DNA of 64,000 nt from an uncultured Collinsella sp. GTDB lineage: Bacteria; Actinomycetota; Coriobacteriia; Coriobacteriales; Coriobacteriaceae. Numbering within the stretch: position 1 is the first letter of the stretch; the number at the start of each line of letters is the position of its first letter. The position numbers were made by a program, and so were the translations under genes. The notes beneath the pieces were generated by a model, which searched no databases, was not told the DNA's origin, and saw nothing but the letters and a program-made list of their open reading frames with translations. Below, piece by piece: positions 17,089-24,763 of the stretch. The stretch is from contig CABURU010000004.1 of the NCBI GenBank assembly GCA_902494085.1, forward strand, positions 1-64,000. The letters run 5' to 3'.

Positions 17089-17736
17089 TTAATCTTCGAA
17101 TTCGACATTGACCCTTACGTCTGGACCACAGAACGTCGACACCTGCTTTTTCACCAGTTTTACTGCACGTTCATCAGATTTTTCCAGCATGCCACTTTCT
17201 TGAACCTTTTGCCTCTGGTCCTTATCAGCCTGCTGAAGCAATTTATTTAAATCGTCCGTACTGACCTGATTCCAATTAAGAAAACCATTGTCCTCAACGT
17301 ATTTTTTAAGCGAGTTCGGATCCGTTGACAACGTCACGATCTCGGAATGCGGAAGCGTAACATTAACAGATTTTATTACCGACTCGTTGTTTTTCGAACG
17401 ATGGACTTTGACCTTCAGGTTCTCATCGTCTACGTTCAAGCCGATATCCGCCTTACCATCGATGGTCGCTACATATCGCTTAGTAGTAAATGGGTTGTTA
17501 AAACCAAACGGATTCCCCGCATCGTCAATATATAGAACCTGAGTAAAATCGTATTCGTAGGTAAGCAACTTCGTTACCGGCTTAATTTCTTCCCGAATCG
17601 AATCATCGCTTATAACGGTCTGATCGCGCGTCAACCACAGGTACACGCAGCCGCCGCAAGCTGCAATCAAGCCTAACGCCAATAGGGCGACAATTATCTT
17701 CTGGCCAATTGTTTTAAACGGATTGGAAACGCTCAT
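17089..17736 (-). CDS. DUF4230-type membrane-anchored protein
   Basis: A 215-residue protein with a single N-terminal transmembrane segment (IIVALLALGLIAACGGCVYLW, about residues 14-34) and an extracytoplasmic domain rich in charged residues. The order (KLLTYEYDFTQV near the start of the domain, then a DGKADIGLNVDD segment and a C-terminal VRVNVEFED) resembles DUF4230 proteins, whose role is unknown. The sequence is visibly AT-richer than its neighbours, as is the next gene, which suggests acquisition by transfer. Confidence 0.6.
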   Translation of the reverse strand: MSVSNPFKTIGQKIIVALLALGLIAACGGCVYLWLTRDQTVISDDSIREEIKPVTKLLTYEYDFTQVLYIDDAGNPFGFNNPFTTKRYVATIDGKADIGLNVDDENLKVKVHRSKNNESVIKSVNVTLPHSEIVTLSTDPNSLKKYVEDNGFLNWNQVSTDDLNKLLQQADKDQRQKVQESGMLEKSDERAVKLVKKQVSTFCGPDVRVNVEFED

Positions 17737-17902
17737 TTAACCCTTGTCCTCCAGTTGTCCTCAGGGTAATTACGGACTCAATTCATTTATATTGGGTTTT
17801 GATGTCAACCAATTCAGAAAGGAAGGACTTAAATCCAACATAATATAAATACATATTCATACGTTAATTTAATACCTATTCTGCTGCACGTATCTTTAGA
17901 AA

Positions 17903-17937
17903 GATTGGGGCACAGACCATAGGCCGGCACCCCAATC
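17903..17937 (-). terminator. Terminator of the secreted-protein gene
   Basis: GATTGGGG (17903-17910) pairs with CCCCAATC (17930-17937). On the minus strand the hairpin is followed by TTTCT, as expected for termination of the gene ending at 17985. Confidence 0.6.
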
Positions 17938-17984
17938 CATACATAGGCATCATAACGCGTTGATCATTCGATCATATGCCCACG

Positions 17985-18869
17985 TTAATCAACTGAAACG
18001 CTGACGTCCATCCGCTGATCTCGGTCGCTATATCCGATCATCAGTTCCCGTCCCTTTTTATCCTTTGCGCAAAAACTGCTGTCATACGAATACTCGATGT
18101 CCTTGTATCCCTTTTTCTTGCAAGCTTTGATGTATTTGTCGTACCCATCATGATCGATGCCAAATGCGACAAACGAAAGGCAGTCTTTTTCGTCTAACGA
18201 CGTATAAACGATAGGGCAGTCAGGCTTCGGCAAGGATTTTGCAAGGGCTTTTGTTGGCCAGTCATACGCCTTGACACCGCCCTTTGATGAAGTCGTATAG
18301 GTTTTCGACTTGAAACTATAGTACTCGAGATATATCTTTCCATCGCCGCCTAGATAGGCAATAGTCGCCACTGAAGGCTCCATCAGGTCATATTGATTCT
18401 GCTGGGCATTGGCGACATAGTCACCATGGATAATGCACGGAACGCTATCAACCGATTCTCGCTTCTCGACGATTCGCTGGCTATCCGCCGTTATTTTCAG
18501 CGTTGAATAATCGTGCGCAGCCTCTTCCTCATCAAAAACGTCAGTAAACAGAAGTTTCTGTTCGTCGGTCAACTCCCCTTTCGGCTCAAACTGAATAGTG
18601 AACTGAGCAATATCGAAGCTCGATTTATTGTCATATTCAAATGTCATCATCTCGACGCCATCAACAACGCCTTCTGAGACACTCCAGTTTAGTTGATCGA
18701 TTTTTACTGAATCCTTCTTACCTGGCTTTGGCTTCTTTCCACTTTTCTTAGTCGCTGCGAATGCGTATGTCGGGCTCCAGCCGCGACCCGTAATTCCGAG
18801 TGGTAGAGAAATGCCGATTAGCGCGGCCGCGCTAAAAGCCAGAACTGCCGTAAATAACTTTTTCTTCAT
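17985..18869 (-). CDS. Secreted protein of unknown function
   Basis: A 294-residue protein with a clear signal peptide (MKKKLFTAVLAFSAAALIG..., likely cut after AFA near residue 38), followed by a Lys/Gly/Pro linker (KKSGKKPKPGKK) and two globular parts. The first contains a DNKSSFDIAQFTIQFEPKG segment. The C-terminal part (YDKYIKACKKKGYKDIEYS ... LMIGYSDRDQ) resembles a small domain seen at the end of many Clostridia/Actinobacteria lipoproteins (DUF6591-like, from memory). It has no lipobox Cys. Base composition is AT-rich like the preceding gene. Ribosome site AAGGGA. Confidence 0.6.
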   Translation of the reverse strand: MKKKLFTAVLAFSAAALIGISLPLGITGRGWSPTYAFAATKKSGKKPKPGKKDSVKIDQLNWSVSEGVVDGVEMMTFEYDNKSSFDIAQFTIQFEPKGELTDEQKLLFTDVFDEEEAAHDYSTLKITADSQRIVEKRESVDSVPCIIHGDYVANAQQNQYDLMEPSVATIAYLGGDGKIYLEYYSFKSKTYTTSSKGGVKAYDWPTKALAKSLPKPDCPIVYTSLDEKDCLSFVAFGIDHDGYDKYIKACKKKGYKDIEYSYDSSFCAKDKKGRELMIGYSDRDQRMDVSVSVD

Positions 18870-18898
18870 TACATATCCCTTGGTAGTCGTTTAACCTC

Positions 18899-19016
18899 CC
18901 CCTCGTCAAATAGCAGACGAATTGGCGACGCGGTGGCACTATTTGATTCAAGGGCGTGAACTGGATAAACATCGAGGGAAGGAGTGGGCCCTGTGCAATA
19001 AACTCCCCTCGTCAAA
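18899..19016. repeat. Short direct repeats beside the recombinase gene
   Basis: CCCCTCGTCAAA occurs at 18899-18910 and 19005-19016, 106 bp apart, just beyond the 3' end of the recombinase. An inverted CAAATAG/CTATTTG pair (18907-18913, 18939-18945) lies between. It could be a res-like or former attachment site, or two similar promoter leaders. Confidence 0.4.
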
Positions 19017-19024
19017 ATGTCTAG

Positions 19025-19660
19025 CTAAAGAGGACGGGCAGACGGCGAACGGTCATATCCGTTCGCGTCCGCCCGTCTCCAACGATCAAACGTCGATGCG
19101 CTGACGTTCAAAAGCATTGCGGCCTCTTGCCTCGTAACCTCACCTCCTTCGAATGATTTGATGACATCGCGGTAGCTATCCGGACGTTCGAGCGTCGGTC
19201 TCCCAAATCTCACACCCCGCAGACGCGCCGACGCGATACCCTCCGCCTGGCGCTGCTTTATGTTTTCGCGCTCCACCTGAGCCACATAGCTCAAAACCTG
19301 AAGCACTAGGTCGGCAATAAAAGTCCCCGTAATTCCATTGGGTTGTTCGCGTGTGTCAAGCAATGGCATATCGAGCACCACGATGGCAACGCGTTTGTCC
19401 GTCGTTAGGCGACGCCATTCATCGAGAACTTCACGGTAGTCGCGACCCAATCGGTCGATACTCTTAATCACCAGAACGTCCCCTTCACGCAGACGACGAA
19501 GAAGACGCTGGTACTGAGGACGCCTGAAGTCCTTTCCACTCGCTTTGTCAGCATAGATCAAATTCGTTTGGACCGGAAACCGCTTCAGCGCATCCAGTTG
19601 GCGATCCAGGTTCTGGTCTGCTGACGAAACTCGAGCATACCCATAGATTCTGTTTTTCAT
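19025..19660 (-). CDS. Serine recombinase (resolvase/invertase family)
   Basis: A 211-residue site-specific recombinase. The catalytic serine is in YGYARVSSADQN. The supporting arginines lie in ASGKDFRRPQYQRLLRRLREGD and IDRLGRDYREVL. The E-helix region is FIADLVLQVLSYVAQVERENIKQRQAEGI, and a C-terminal helix-turn-helix of resolvase type follows (SFEGGEVTRQEAAMLLNVSASTFDRW). ATG 19660 has AGGGGC six bases upstream; a GTG at 19681 would add seven residues. It stands between the AT-rich genes and the AAA-ATPase/UvrA2 cluster, which suggests a mobile origin for part of this region. Confidence 0.9.
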   Translation of the reverse strand: MKNRIYGYARVSSADQNLDRQLDALKRFPVQTNLIYADKASGKDFRRPQYQRLLRRLREGDVLVIKSIDRLGRDYREVLDEWRRLTTDKRVAIVVLDMPLLDTREQPNGITGTFIADLVLQVLSYVAQVERENIKQRQAEGIASARLRGVRFGRPTLERPDSYRDVIKSFEGGEVTRQEAAMLLNVSASTFDRWRRADANGYDRSPSARPL

Positions 19661-19824
19661 GATTGCCCCTATCAGCCGCACGATGGCAGCTTCAGCTCAT
19701 CTGAGAGCCCACTCACAATAGGGCGTGCAAATTTCGCGAATGGGTTGAACCCATTTTCGGGCTCCAACGTAAGCTATTCAAGCACCGCTTCGATAACGCA
19801 CGACGCCAAGCTTATACTTTGAAA

Positions 19825-19873
19825 TGAAATTAATCGTTTTTAATTGAGATTAACTAGAATAAAATGAAATTAA
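19825..19873. promoter_or_regulatory. Three TGARATTAA iterons at exactly 20-bp spacing
   Basis: TGAAATTAA at 19825-19833, TGAGATTAA at 19845-19853 and TGAAATTAA at 19865-19873 form direct repeats in phase on the DNA helix. They end 24 bases before the AAA-ATPase start and overlap the only AT-rich, promoter-like sequence. They probably bind a regulator cooperatively, and the encoded wHTH-containing ATPase is one candidate. Confidence 0.65.
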
Positions 19874-19897
19874 CCTGAGACGCTAAAGGAGGGCATT

Positions 19898-20998
19898 GTG
19901 GAATACCTCGAAAACCCGTTTACCCCTAGCTTTGGCGAGGTTCCTGCCCATCTCGCTGGCAGACAACAGATTATTCGGGATTTGGACCGTGCCTTCTTGA
20001 GCCAGCGAAGGCGCCCAGAATTGACCTCGATCTTCTCAGGCGCGCGTGGAACCGGTAAAACCGCTCTCATGTCGTCGCTTGCGACAAGGGCGGAATCCCA
20101 CGGCTGGATTGCCGTAAAGACGACCGCGCTCCCGGGAATGCTTGAGGAAATCGAGTTCGGGGCGAAACGTGCTGCCGGCCATCTTATCGACCCGTCTAAC
20201 AACTTCGAAGTCACCGGTCTCGGAATTGCACCGCTCGGCAGCATCGAGGTCAATCACGTTCACGATGCCTCAACATGGCGTTATCGCATGAGCGACATCA
20301 TCGACCAGCTCAACGAGGCGGGCACCGGTCTGCTCGTCACGGTTGACGAGGTGGATCCGACACTCGACGAGATGATTCAGCTCGCAGCGACGTATCAGCA
20401 CTTTGTGACCGATGGGAAACGCGTCGCCCTGCTCATGGCGGGACTTCCCAACAACGTCTCGACGTTGCTGAACCACAAGACGGTCTCGTTCCTTCGCCGC
20501 GCCCAACAATATCATCTGGGTCGCATTGCCGACTATGACGTGCGCGAGGCCTTGATTCGCACAATCCAGGAAAACGATCGCCTGGCAGATGCCGAGGGAA
20601 TCGATAGAGCCGTTCGCTCGATCTCTGGTTTTCCCTTCCTATTGCAACTCGTAGGCTACCGTGCCTGGGATCTCACAAGCGATTCGAAGGAAATCTCGTC
20701 ACGCGACTTTGACCTGGGAATCAAAATCGCGCGCGACGAGATGGACGACCGAATCCTCGCGGCAACCTATCGGGAACTCACTGCAGAGGACAAGCGATTC
20801 CTCATCGCCATGCTCGATGACGAAGAAGAGTCCACCACCGCCGACCTTATCGAGCGCCTTAAGCGTTCGCCGCAGCAGGTCTCCCGCTACCGACGCCGCA
20901 TGATAGATGCCGGCATCATCGGAGAACGAGGACGAGGGCTCGTCGCATTTGAATTGCCATTCTTCCGCGACTATCTCGCGGCTCAATGCGTGAAATAG
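19898..20998 (+). CDS. AAA ATPase with C-terminal winged helix (first paralogue)
   Basis: A 366-residue STAND/archaeal-type ATPase. It begins with NPFTPSFGEVPAHLAGR, followed by Walker A GARGTGKT (about residue 48), Walker B LLVTVDEVD (about 147) and a sensor region with FLRRAQQYHLGRI. The C-terminal part (about 290-366) has a winged-helix look (STTADLIERLKRSPQQVSRYRRRMIDAGI). It lacks the DUF234 nuclease of the archaeal family. The role is unknown; the wHTH suggests DNA binding. GTG 19898 has AAGGAGGG upstream. A second copy of this family lies at 23545-24663. Confidence 0.85.
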   Translation: MEYLENPFTPSFGEVPAHLAGRQQIIRDLDRAFLSQRRRPELTSIFSGARGTGKTALMSSLATRAESHGWIAVKTTALPGMLEEIEFGAKRAAGHLIDPSNNFEVTGLGIAPLGSIEVNHVHDASTWRYRMSDIIDQLNEAGTGLLVTVDEVDPTLDEMIQLAATYQHFVTDGKRVALLMAGLPNNVSTLLNHKTVSFLRRAQQYHLGRIADYDVREALIRTIQENDRLADAEGIDRAVRSISGFPFLLQLVGYRAWDLTSDSKEISSRDFDLGIKIARDEMDDRILAATYRELTAEDKRFLIAMLDDEEESTTADLIERLKRSPQQVSRYRRRMIDAGIIGERGRGLVAFELPFFRDYLAAQCVK

Positions 20999-21002
20999 AA
21001 AT

Positions 21003-21037
21003 CAATGTGACAAAGAGGCAGTCCCTTTGTCACATTG
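21003..21037. repeat. TGTGACAAAG palindromic repeat (perfect copy)
   Basis: CAATGTGACAAAG (21003-21015) and CTTTGTCACATTG (21025-21037) are perfectly complementary around AGGCAGTCC. It lies between the converging AAA-ATPase and UvrA2 genes, one base before the UvrA2 stop. Confidence 0.8.
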
Positions 21038-21038
21038 C

Positions 21039-23552
21039 CTATAGGTAGCGACCGGTAATGCTCTTGGAGCAGGCCGCGATGTCGCCCGGCGTGCCGGCGC
21101 AGACGATTTGCCCGCCGGCGTCGCCACCGCCTGGGCCCATGTCGATTACGTAATCGGCGTTACGGATAAGGTCGAGATCGTGTTCGATCACGATAACCGT
21201 GGCGCCCTTGGCAACGAGGCCGTCGAACACACTCAGCAACACCTGAACATCGAGCGGATGCAGGCCGATCGTGGGTTCGTCGAACACGAATACAGCATCA
21301 TCCTGCACGCGGCCCATCTCGCTCGCAAGCTTTAGACGCTGTGCCTCACCGCCCGAAAGCGCCGGTGTGGGCTCGCCAAGCGTGAGATAACCCAGGCCCA
21401 GATCGTGCAAGGTCTGCAAACGCGTCTGAACTTTCTTGAGCCCCACCGTGGCGTCGATAGCCTCGTCCACACTCATATCCATGAGCTGCGGCAACGTAAG
21501 CAGGCTCCCGTCCTTGCCCTCACGATGGATATGCGAAGCCGCGTCTGCATAACGTGAGCCGCGGCATGCCGGGCAGACGATCTCGACATCGGGCAAAAAC
21601 TGCACGTCGAGCGATATCGAGCCCGTGCCGTCACACGTAGGGCAGCGCAAGGCGCCGGTGTTGTAGCTAAAGGCGCCCGCCTTGTAGCCGGCTGCCTTGG
21701 CCTCGGGCGTACGGGCGAAGGCGCGGCGCAGCTCATCATGGATGTCGGCATAAGTCGCTACCGTCGAGCGCACGTTGGCGCCGATGGGCGTAGCGTCAAT
21801 CAGGTTTGCGCGGGCAATACCCTCGGCATCGACCCAACGCACGTGCCCCGGCAGGCGCTCGCCAGCTGCCTGCGCCTTGAGTGCCGGGATGAGCGTCTCG
21901 AGCACCAGTGTCGTCTTGCCCGAACCCGAAACGCCCGTTACCGCGACAAGGCGGCCGCGCGGGATATCGACTTCGAGCGGTTTGACGGTATGGATGGCCT
22001 CGGTTGCCATGCGGATATGTCCCTGCTCGAACATTTCGTCGTCAGTCACCTGCGGACGCATGCGCTTGGACTCTGTGCACAAAAACGGGGCGATGCGGCT
22101 GCCCTGCGATTGTTCGACCTCGTCCACCGTGCCAACGGCAATCACATTACCGCCGCCTGCTCCGGCAACGGGGCCCATCTCGACCAGATAGTCGGCTTCC
22201 GCCAGTACGCGCGTGTCGTGGTCGACAACAACCACGGTGTTGCCGTCGCCCACCAGATCGCGCATCACGCCCACCAAGCCGTCGACATTGGCAGGGTGCA
22301 AGCCGATCGAAGGCTCGTCCAGTACATAGAGCACGCCCGTCGATCGGTTGCGCACCACACGGGCGAGCTGGACGCGCTGGCGCTCACCCGTGGAGAGTGT
22401 GGCACCGGCGCGGTCGAGTGAAAGGTAATCGAGACCCAGGTCGACCAGGCGACGGGCCGCACTCAAAAACGAATCGCAGATATCCGCTGCCATGGGCTGC
22501 ATCTCAGTCGGCAAGGATGCAGGCACCCCGCGCACCCACTCAATCGCCTCGCCTAGCGTCATGGCCGCGGCTTGCGCCAGATTGATACCGCGCACCTGGG
22601 GCTGGCGCGCAGCCTCGGAGAGACGCGTGCCACCACAGTCGCGGCATGGCCTCTCGCACAAAAAGCGAGCTACACGCTTAAGCCCCTTATCGTCCTTAAC
22701 CTTGGCGAGCGCATTCTCGACGGTATAGACGGCGTTGTAGTAGGTAAAGTCGAGTGGCGTGGCGCCCTCACCGTTTTTGGGGACGTAGAGAATGTGCTTC
22801 TTAACCGCCGGACCATGAAACACGATGTCGCGCTCTTGAGGCGTGAGCTGGTTAAACGGCACGTCGGTGCGCACGCCCATCTCGCCTGCCACCTGCTTCA
22901 TCAGATCCCACATGAGCGTACCCCAGGGAAGCACCGCGCCTTCGTTGATAGTCTTTGACTCGTCGGGCACCAGGCTCGCCTCGTCCACCTCGCGCATGAC
23001 ACCGGTACCGCCGCAGGTAGAGCACGCGCCGCCGCTGTTAAAGGCAAGGTCCTCGGCACCCGGCGCGTAGAACTCGCGGCCGCATGCGGGGCACGTGAGC
23101 GACAGGCCCGCAGCCACGTTAAGGCTCGGCTCCACACGCGCCCCGCAATGCGGGCACACGTGATGGGCGCAGCGGCTAAAGAGTAGACGCAGGCTATTGT
23201 TGAGCTCGGTCATGGTGCCAAAGGTGGAACGCACGCCCGGCACGCTGGGGCGCTGATGCAATGCGAGCGCCGCCGGCACGTGCAGCACCTCGTCCACCTG
23301 GGCGTGCTCGGCCTGCGTCAGACGACGGCGGGTATAGGTGCTGAGCGCCTCCAGATAGCGACGCGAGCCCTCGGCATAAAGAACCCCCAGCGCCAGCGAA
23401 CTCTTGCCCGAGCCCGACACGCCGGCAATGCCCACGAGTTTTCCCAGCGGAATGTCGATATCGATGTCCTTGAGGTTATGGACGCGCGCGCCGCGTACCT
23501 CGATAGCCTGCGGGCTCATCTTCTGTTCCGTCACCTTTATCACCCTACTCAT
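21039..23552 (-). CDS. UvrA-like ABC ATPase (UvrA2 class)
   Basis: An 837-residue protein with two ABC ATPase halves as in excinuclease subunit A, but about 100 residues shorter than UvrA1. Walker A motifs are GVSGSGKSS and GVSGSGKTT. Zinc-type cysteine pairs are CPHCGARV...CPACGRE, CSTCGGTG, CRDCGGT and CPTCDGTG...CPACRGS. Signatures are LSTGERQRVQL (Thr for Gly) and LSGGEAQRLKL. Class II UvrA proteins lack much of the UvrB-binding domain and are linked to drug or DNA-damage resistance. Its start overlaps the end of the upstream AAA-ATPase gene by eight bases, implying translational coupling. An internal start at 23519 is possible. Confidence 0.88.
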   Translation of the reverse strand: MSRVIKVTEQKMSPQAIEVRGARVHNLKDIDIDIPLGKLVGIAGVSGSGKSSLALGVLYAEGSRRYLEALSTYTRRRLTQAEHAQVDEVLHVPAALALHQRPSVPGVRSTFGTMTELNNSLRLLFSRCAHHVCPHCGARVEPSLNVAAGLSLTCPACGREFYAPGAEDLAFNSGGACSTCGGTGVMREVDEASLVPDESKTINEGAVLPWGTLMWDLMKQVAGEMGVRTDVPFNQLTPQERDIVFHGPAVKKHILYVPKNGEGATPLDFTYYNAVYTVENALAKVKDDKGLKRVARFLCERPCRDCGGTRLSEAARQPQVRGINLAQAAAMTLGEAIEWVRGVPASLPTEMQPMAADICDSFLSAARRLVDLGLDYLSLDRAGATLSTGERQRVQLARVVRNRSTGVLYVLDEPSIGLHPANVDGLVGVMRDLVGDGNTVVVVDHDTRVLAEADYLVEMGPVAGAGGGNVIAVGTVDEVEQSQGSRIAPFLCTESKRMRPQVTDDEMFEQGHIRMATEAIHTVKPLEVDIPRGRLVAVTGVSGSGKTTLVLETLIPALKAQAAGERLPGHVRWVDAEGIARANLIDATPIGANVRSTVATYADIHDELRRAFARTPEAKAAGYKAGAFSYNTGALRCPTCDGTGSISLDVQFLPDVEIVCPACRGSRYADAASHIHREGKDGSLLTLPQLMDMSVDEAIDATVGLKKVQTRLQTLHDLGLGYLTLGEPTPALSGGEAQRLKLASEMGRVQDDAVFVFDEPTIGLHPLDVQVLLSVFDGLVAKGATVIVIEHDLDLIRNADYVIDMGPGGGDAGGQIVCAGTPGDIAACSKSITGRYL

Positions 23553-24663
23553 GCCATAAAACTCGATCGCGAATGTACGCGCCCAGCATGGGCACGGTAA
23601 ACCGGACGAGGCCGTATCCGGCAGCCTCGATGACGCGCTCGCGAATCAGGCTTGCGCGATATTTACTCGCCCAACTCTGAGTACGGTCACAGCGCTCAAT
23701 GATATCCGCCATGCGCGTCGGCTCACCCTCGTCAGCAGCCATGGCCTCGATAAAGAGGCGCTGTGGACTGCGCAGCCCGTAATACAGAGGCGCGTCAACC
23801 GCTTCGTAGAACTCGGAGACGGCATCCGCATGGCCATCCTCGACATCGCGCCTTTCGATGACCTGCGAGCCACGCCGGACGGCAGAGCGCCACATGTAAT
23901 ATCCCACCAGCTGAACCATGTAGGGATGCCCCATGCTCTTGCGCGCCGCAAGGTCCGCCGTCTCCGCGTCAACGTAAAGACCAGCGTCTTTGACCGTCTG
24001 GATATACGAATCGCGCACCTCGGGCAAAGATATCGCCCCCAACGTACGCTGCTGGGCACGCCGCAAAAACGTCACGCTCGGCTCTTCGAGCAGATCGTCA
24101 ACCATACTGGGCAAGCCGGCGAACGCCAGCGCAAGACCGCGCTGGTCGCTATCGGGCAAGCCCGTGGCATCCTGGTCTCCGAGCACCTGCTGATAGAGAA
24201 CGGCAAGAGCCGCCAGTTCCTCGATAGACGCCGATTGCGCCTCGTCAATCGCAAACAGTATGCCCTTGCCTGGACCGAGCCTCTTGAGGCGCTCGTTGAC
24301 CAGCCCTCGCAACGTCTCGCCCTTTGCCCGCGCCGCCTCGACCGACATCCGGCCAAACGACGGACCGAACTCCATTGACGTCACAACGGGTTTATTCGAG
24401 CGAAGCGCGTCGGCCAAGCGGTCGCATAAGCCAAGCGAAGCGGAATCGGAGACAACCGCCCATCCGCGCTCATTGGCTAGACGTTGCAGTTCCCGTAGGA
24501 GAACCGTCTTGCCACAGCCGCGGTTTCCCGTAATGAGCATGAGTCTACCCGGCGCTCCGGCGCCGTTATCGAGCCCTTCCTCGAAATCTTCGATGACCGA
24601 CTCGCGGCCGATGAGTATCGGAGGCCGCTTGCCAGCCGTGGGCTTAAAGGGATTTGGATTCAT
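23545..24663 (-). CDS. AAA ATPase with C-terminal winged helix (second paralogue)
   Basis: A 372-residue protein of the same family as 19898-20998. It shows NPNPFKPTAGKRPPILIGR, Walker A GNRGCGKT (about residue 46), Walker B ILFAIDEAQ (about 140), the shared FLRRAQQRTLGAI and HPYMVQLVGYYMW segments, and a C-terminal wHTH with TRMADIIERCDRTQSWASKY. It is first in an operon with the UvrA2 gene, overlapping it by eight bases. GGAGG lies five bases before the ATG. The promoter carries three tandem 10-bp repeats. It may sense a ligand or DNA state and control or assist the UvrA2 protein; this is inference. Confidence 0.85.
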   Translation of the reverse strand: MNPNPFKPTAGKRPPILIGRESVIEDFEEGLDNGAGAPGRLMLITGNRGCGKTVLLRELQRLANERGWAVVSDSASLGLCDRLADALRSNKPVVTSMEFGPSFGRMSVEAARAKGETLRGLVNERLKRLGPGKGILFAIDEAQSASIEELAALAVLYQQVLGDQDATGLPDSDQRGLALAFAGLPSMVDDLLEEPSVTFLRRAQQRTLGAISLPEVRDSYIQTVKDAGLYVDAETADLAARKSMGHPYMVQLVGYYMWRSAVRRGSQVIERRDVEDGHADAVSEFYEAVDAPLYYGLRSPQRLFIEAMAADEGEPTRMADIIERCDRTQSWASKYRASLIRERVIEAAGYGLVRFTVPMLGAYIRDRVLWHE

Positions 24664-24696
24664 GTCGGCCTCCTCGGATTGGCAAACCCTGGTAAT

Positions 24697-24726
24697 AGTT
24701 ATACCAACTTATACCGAGTTATACCA
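24697..24726 (-). promoter_or_regulatory. Three tandem 10-bp repeats in the AAA/UvrA2 promoter
   Basis: The unit ARTTATACCR occurs three times head to tail with an exact 10-bp period (TTATACC at 24699, 24709 and 24719), about 35 bases upstream of the start at 24663. Read on the minus strand, each unit contains GGTATAA, so the sites overlap -10-like sequences. A TGGTAAT segment next to them may be a decayed fourth copy. They probably bind a regulator on one helix face. Confidence 0.65.
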
Positions 24727-24730
24727 ATAG

Positions 24731-24763
24731 CATATGACAAAGGAGCTGTCCCTTTGTCACATG
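24731..24763. repeat. TGTGACAAAGG palindromic repeat at the TetM-like stop
   Basis: CATATGACAAAGG (24731-24743) and CCTTTGTCACATG (24751-24763) pair with one mismatch around AGCTGTC. The TGA stop of the minus-strand GTPase gene (24757-24759) lies inside the right arm. Confidence 0.75.

Noticed and set aside
18922..19104. 60-residue + strand frame beside the recombinase
   Set aside because: No ribosome site, overlaps the recombinase C-terminus and has no recognisable features.
19825..24726. CRISPR-like arrays
   Set aside because: The repeats are 9-10 bp with 10- or 20-bp periods and no spacers of useful length; no cas genes are present.
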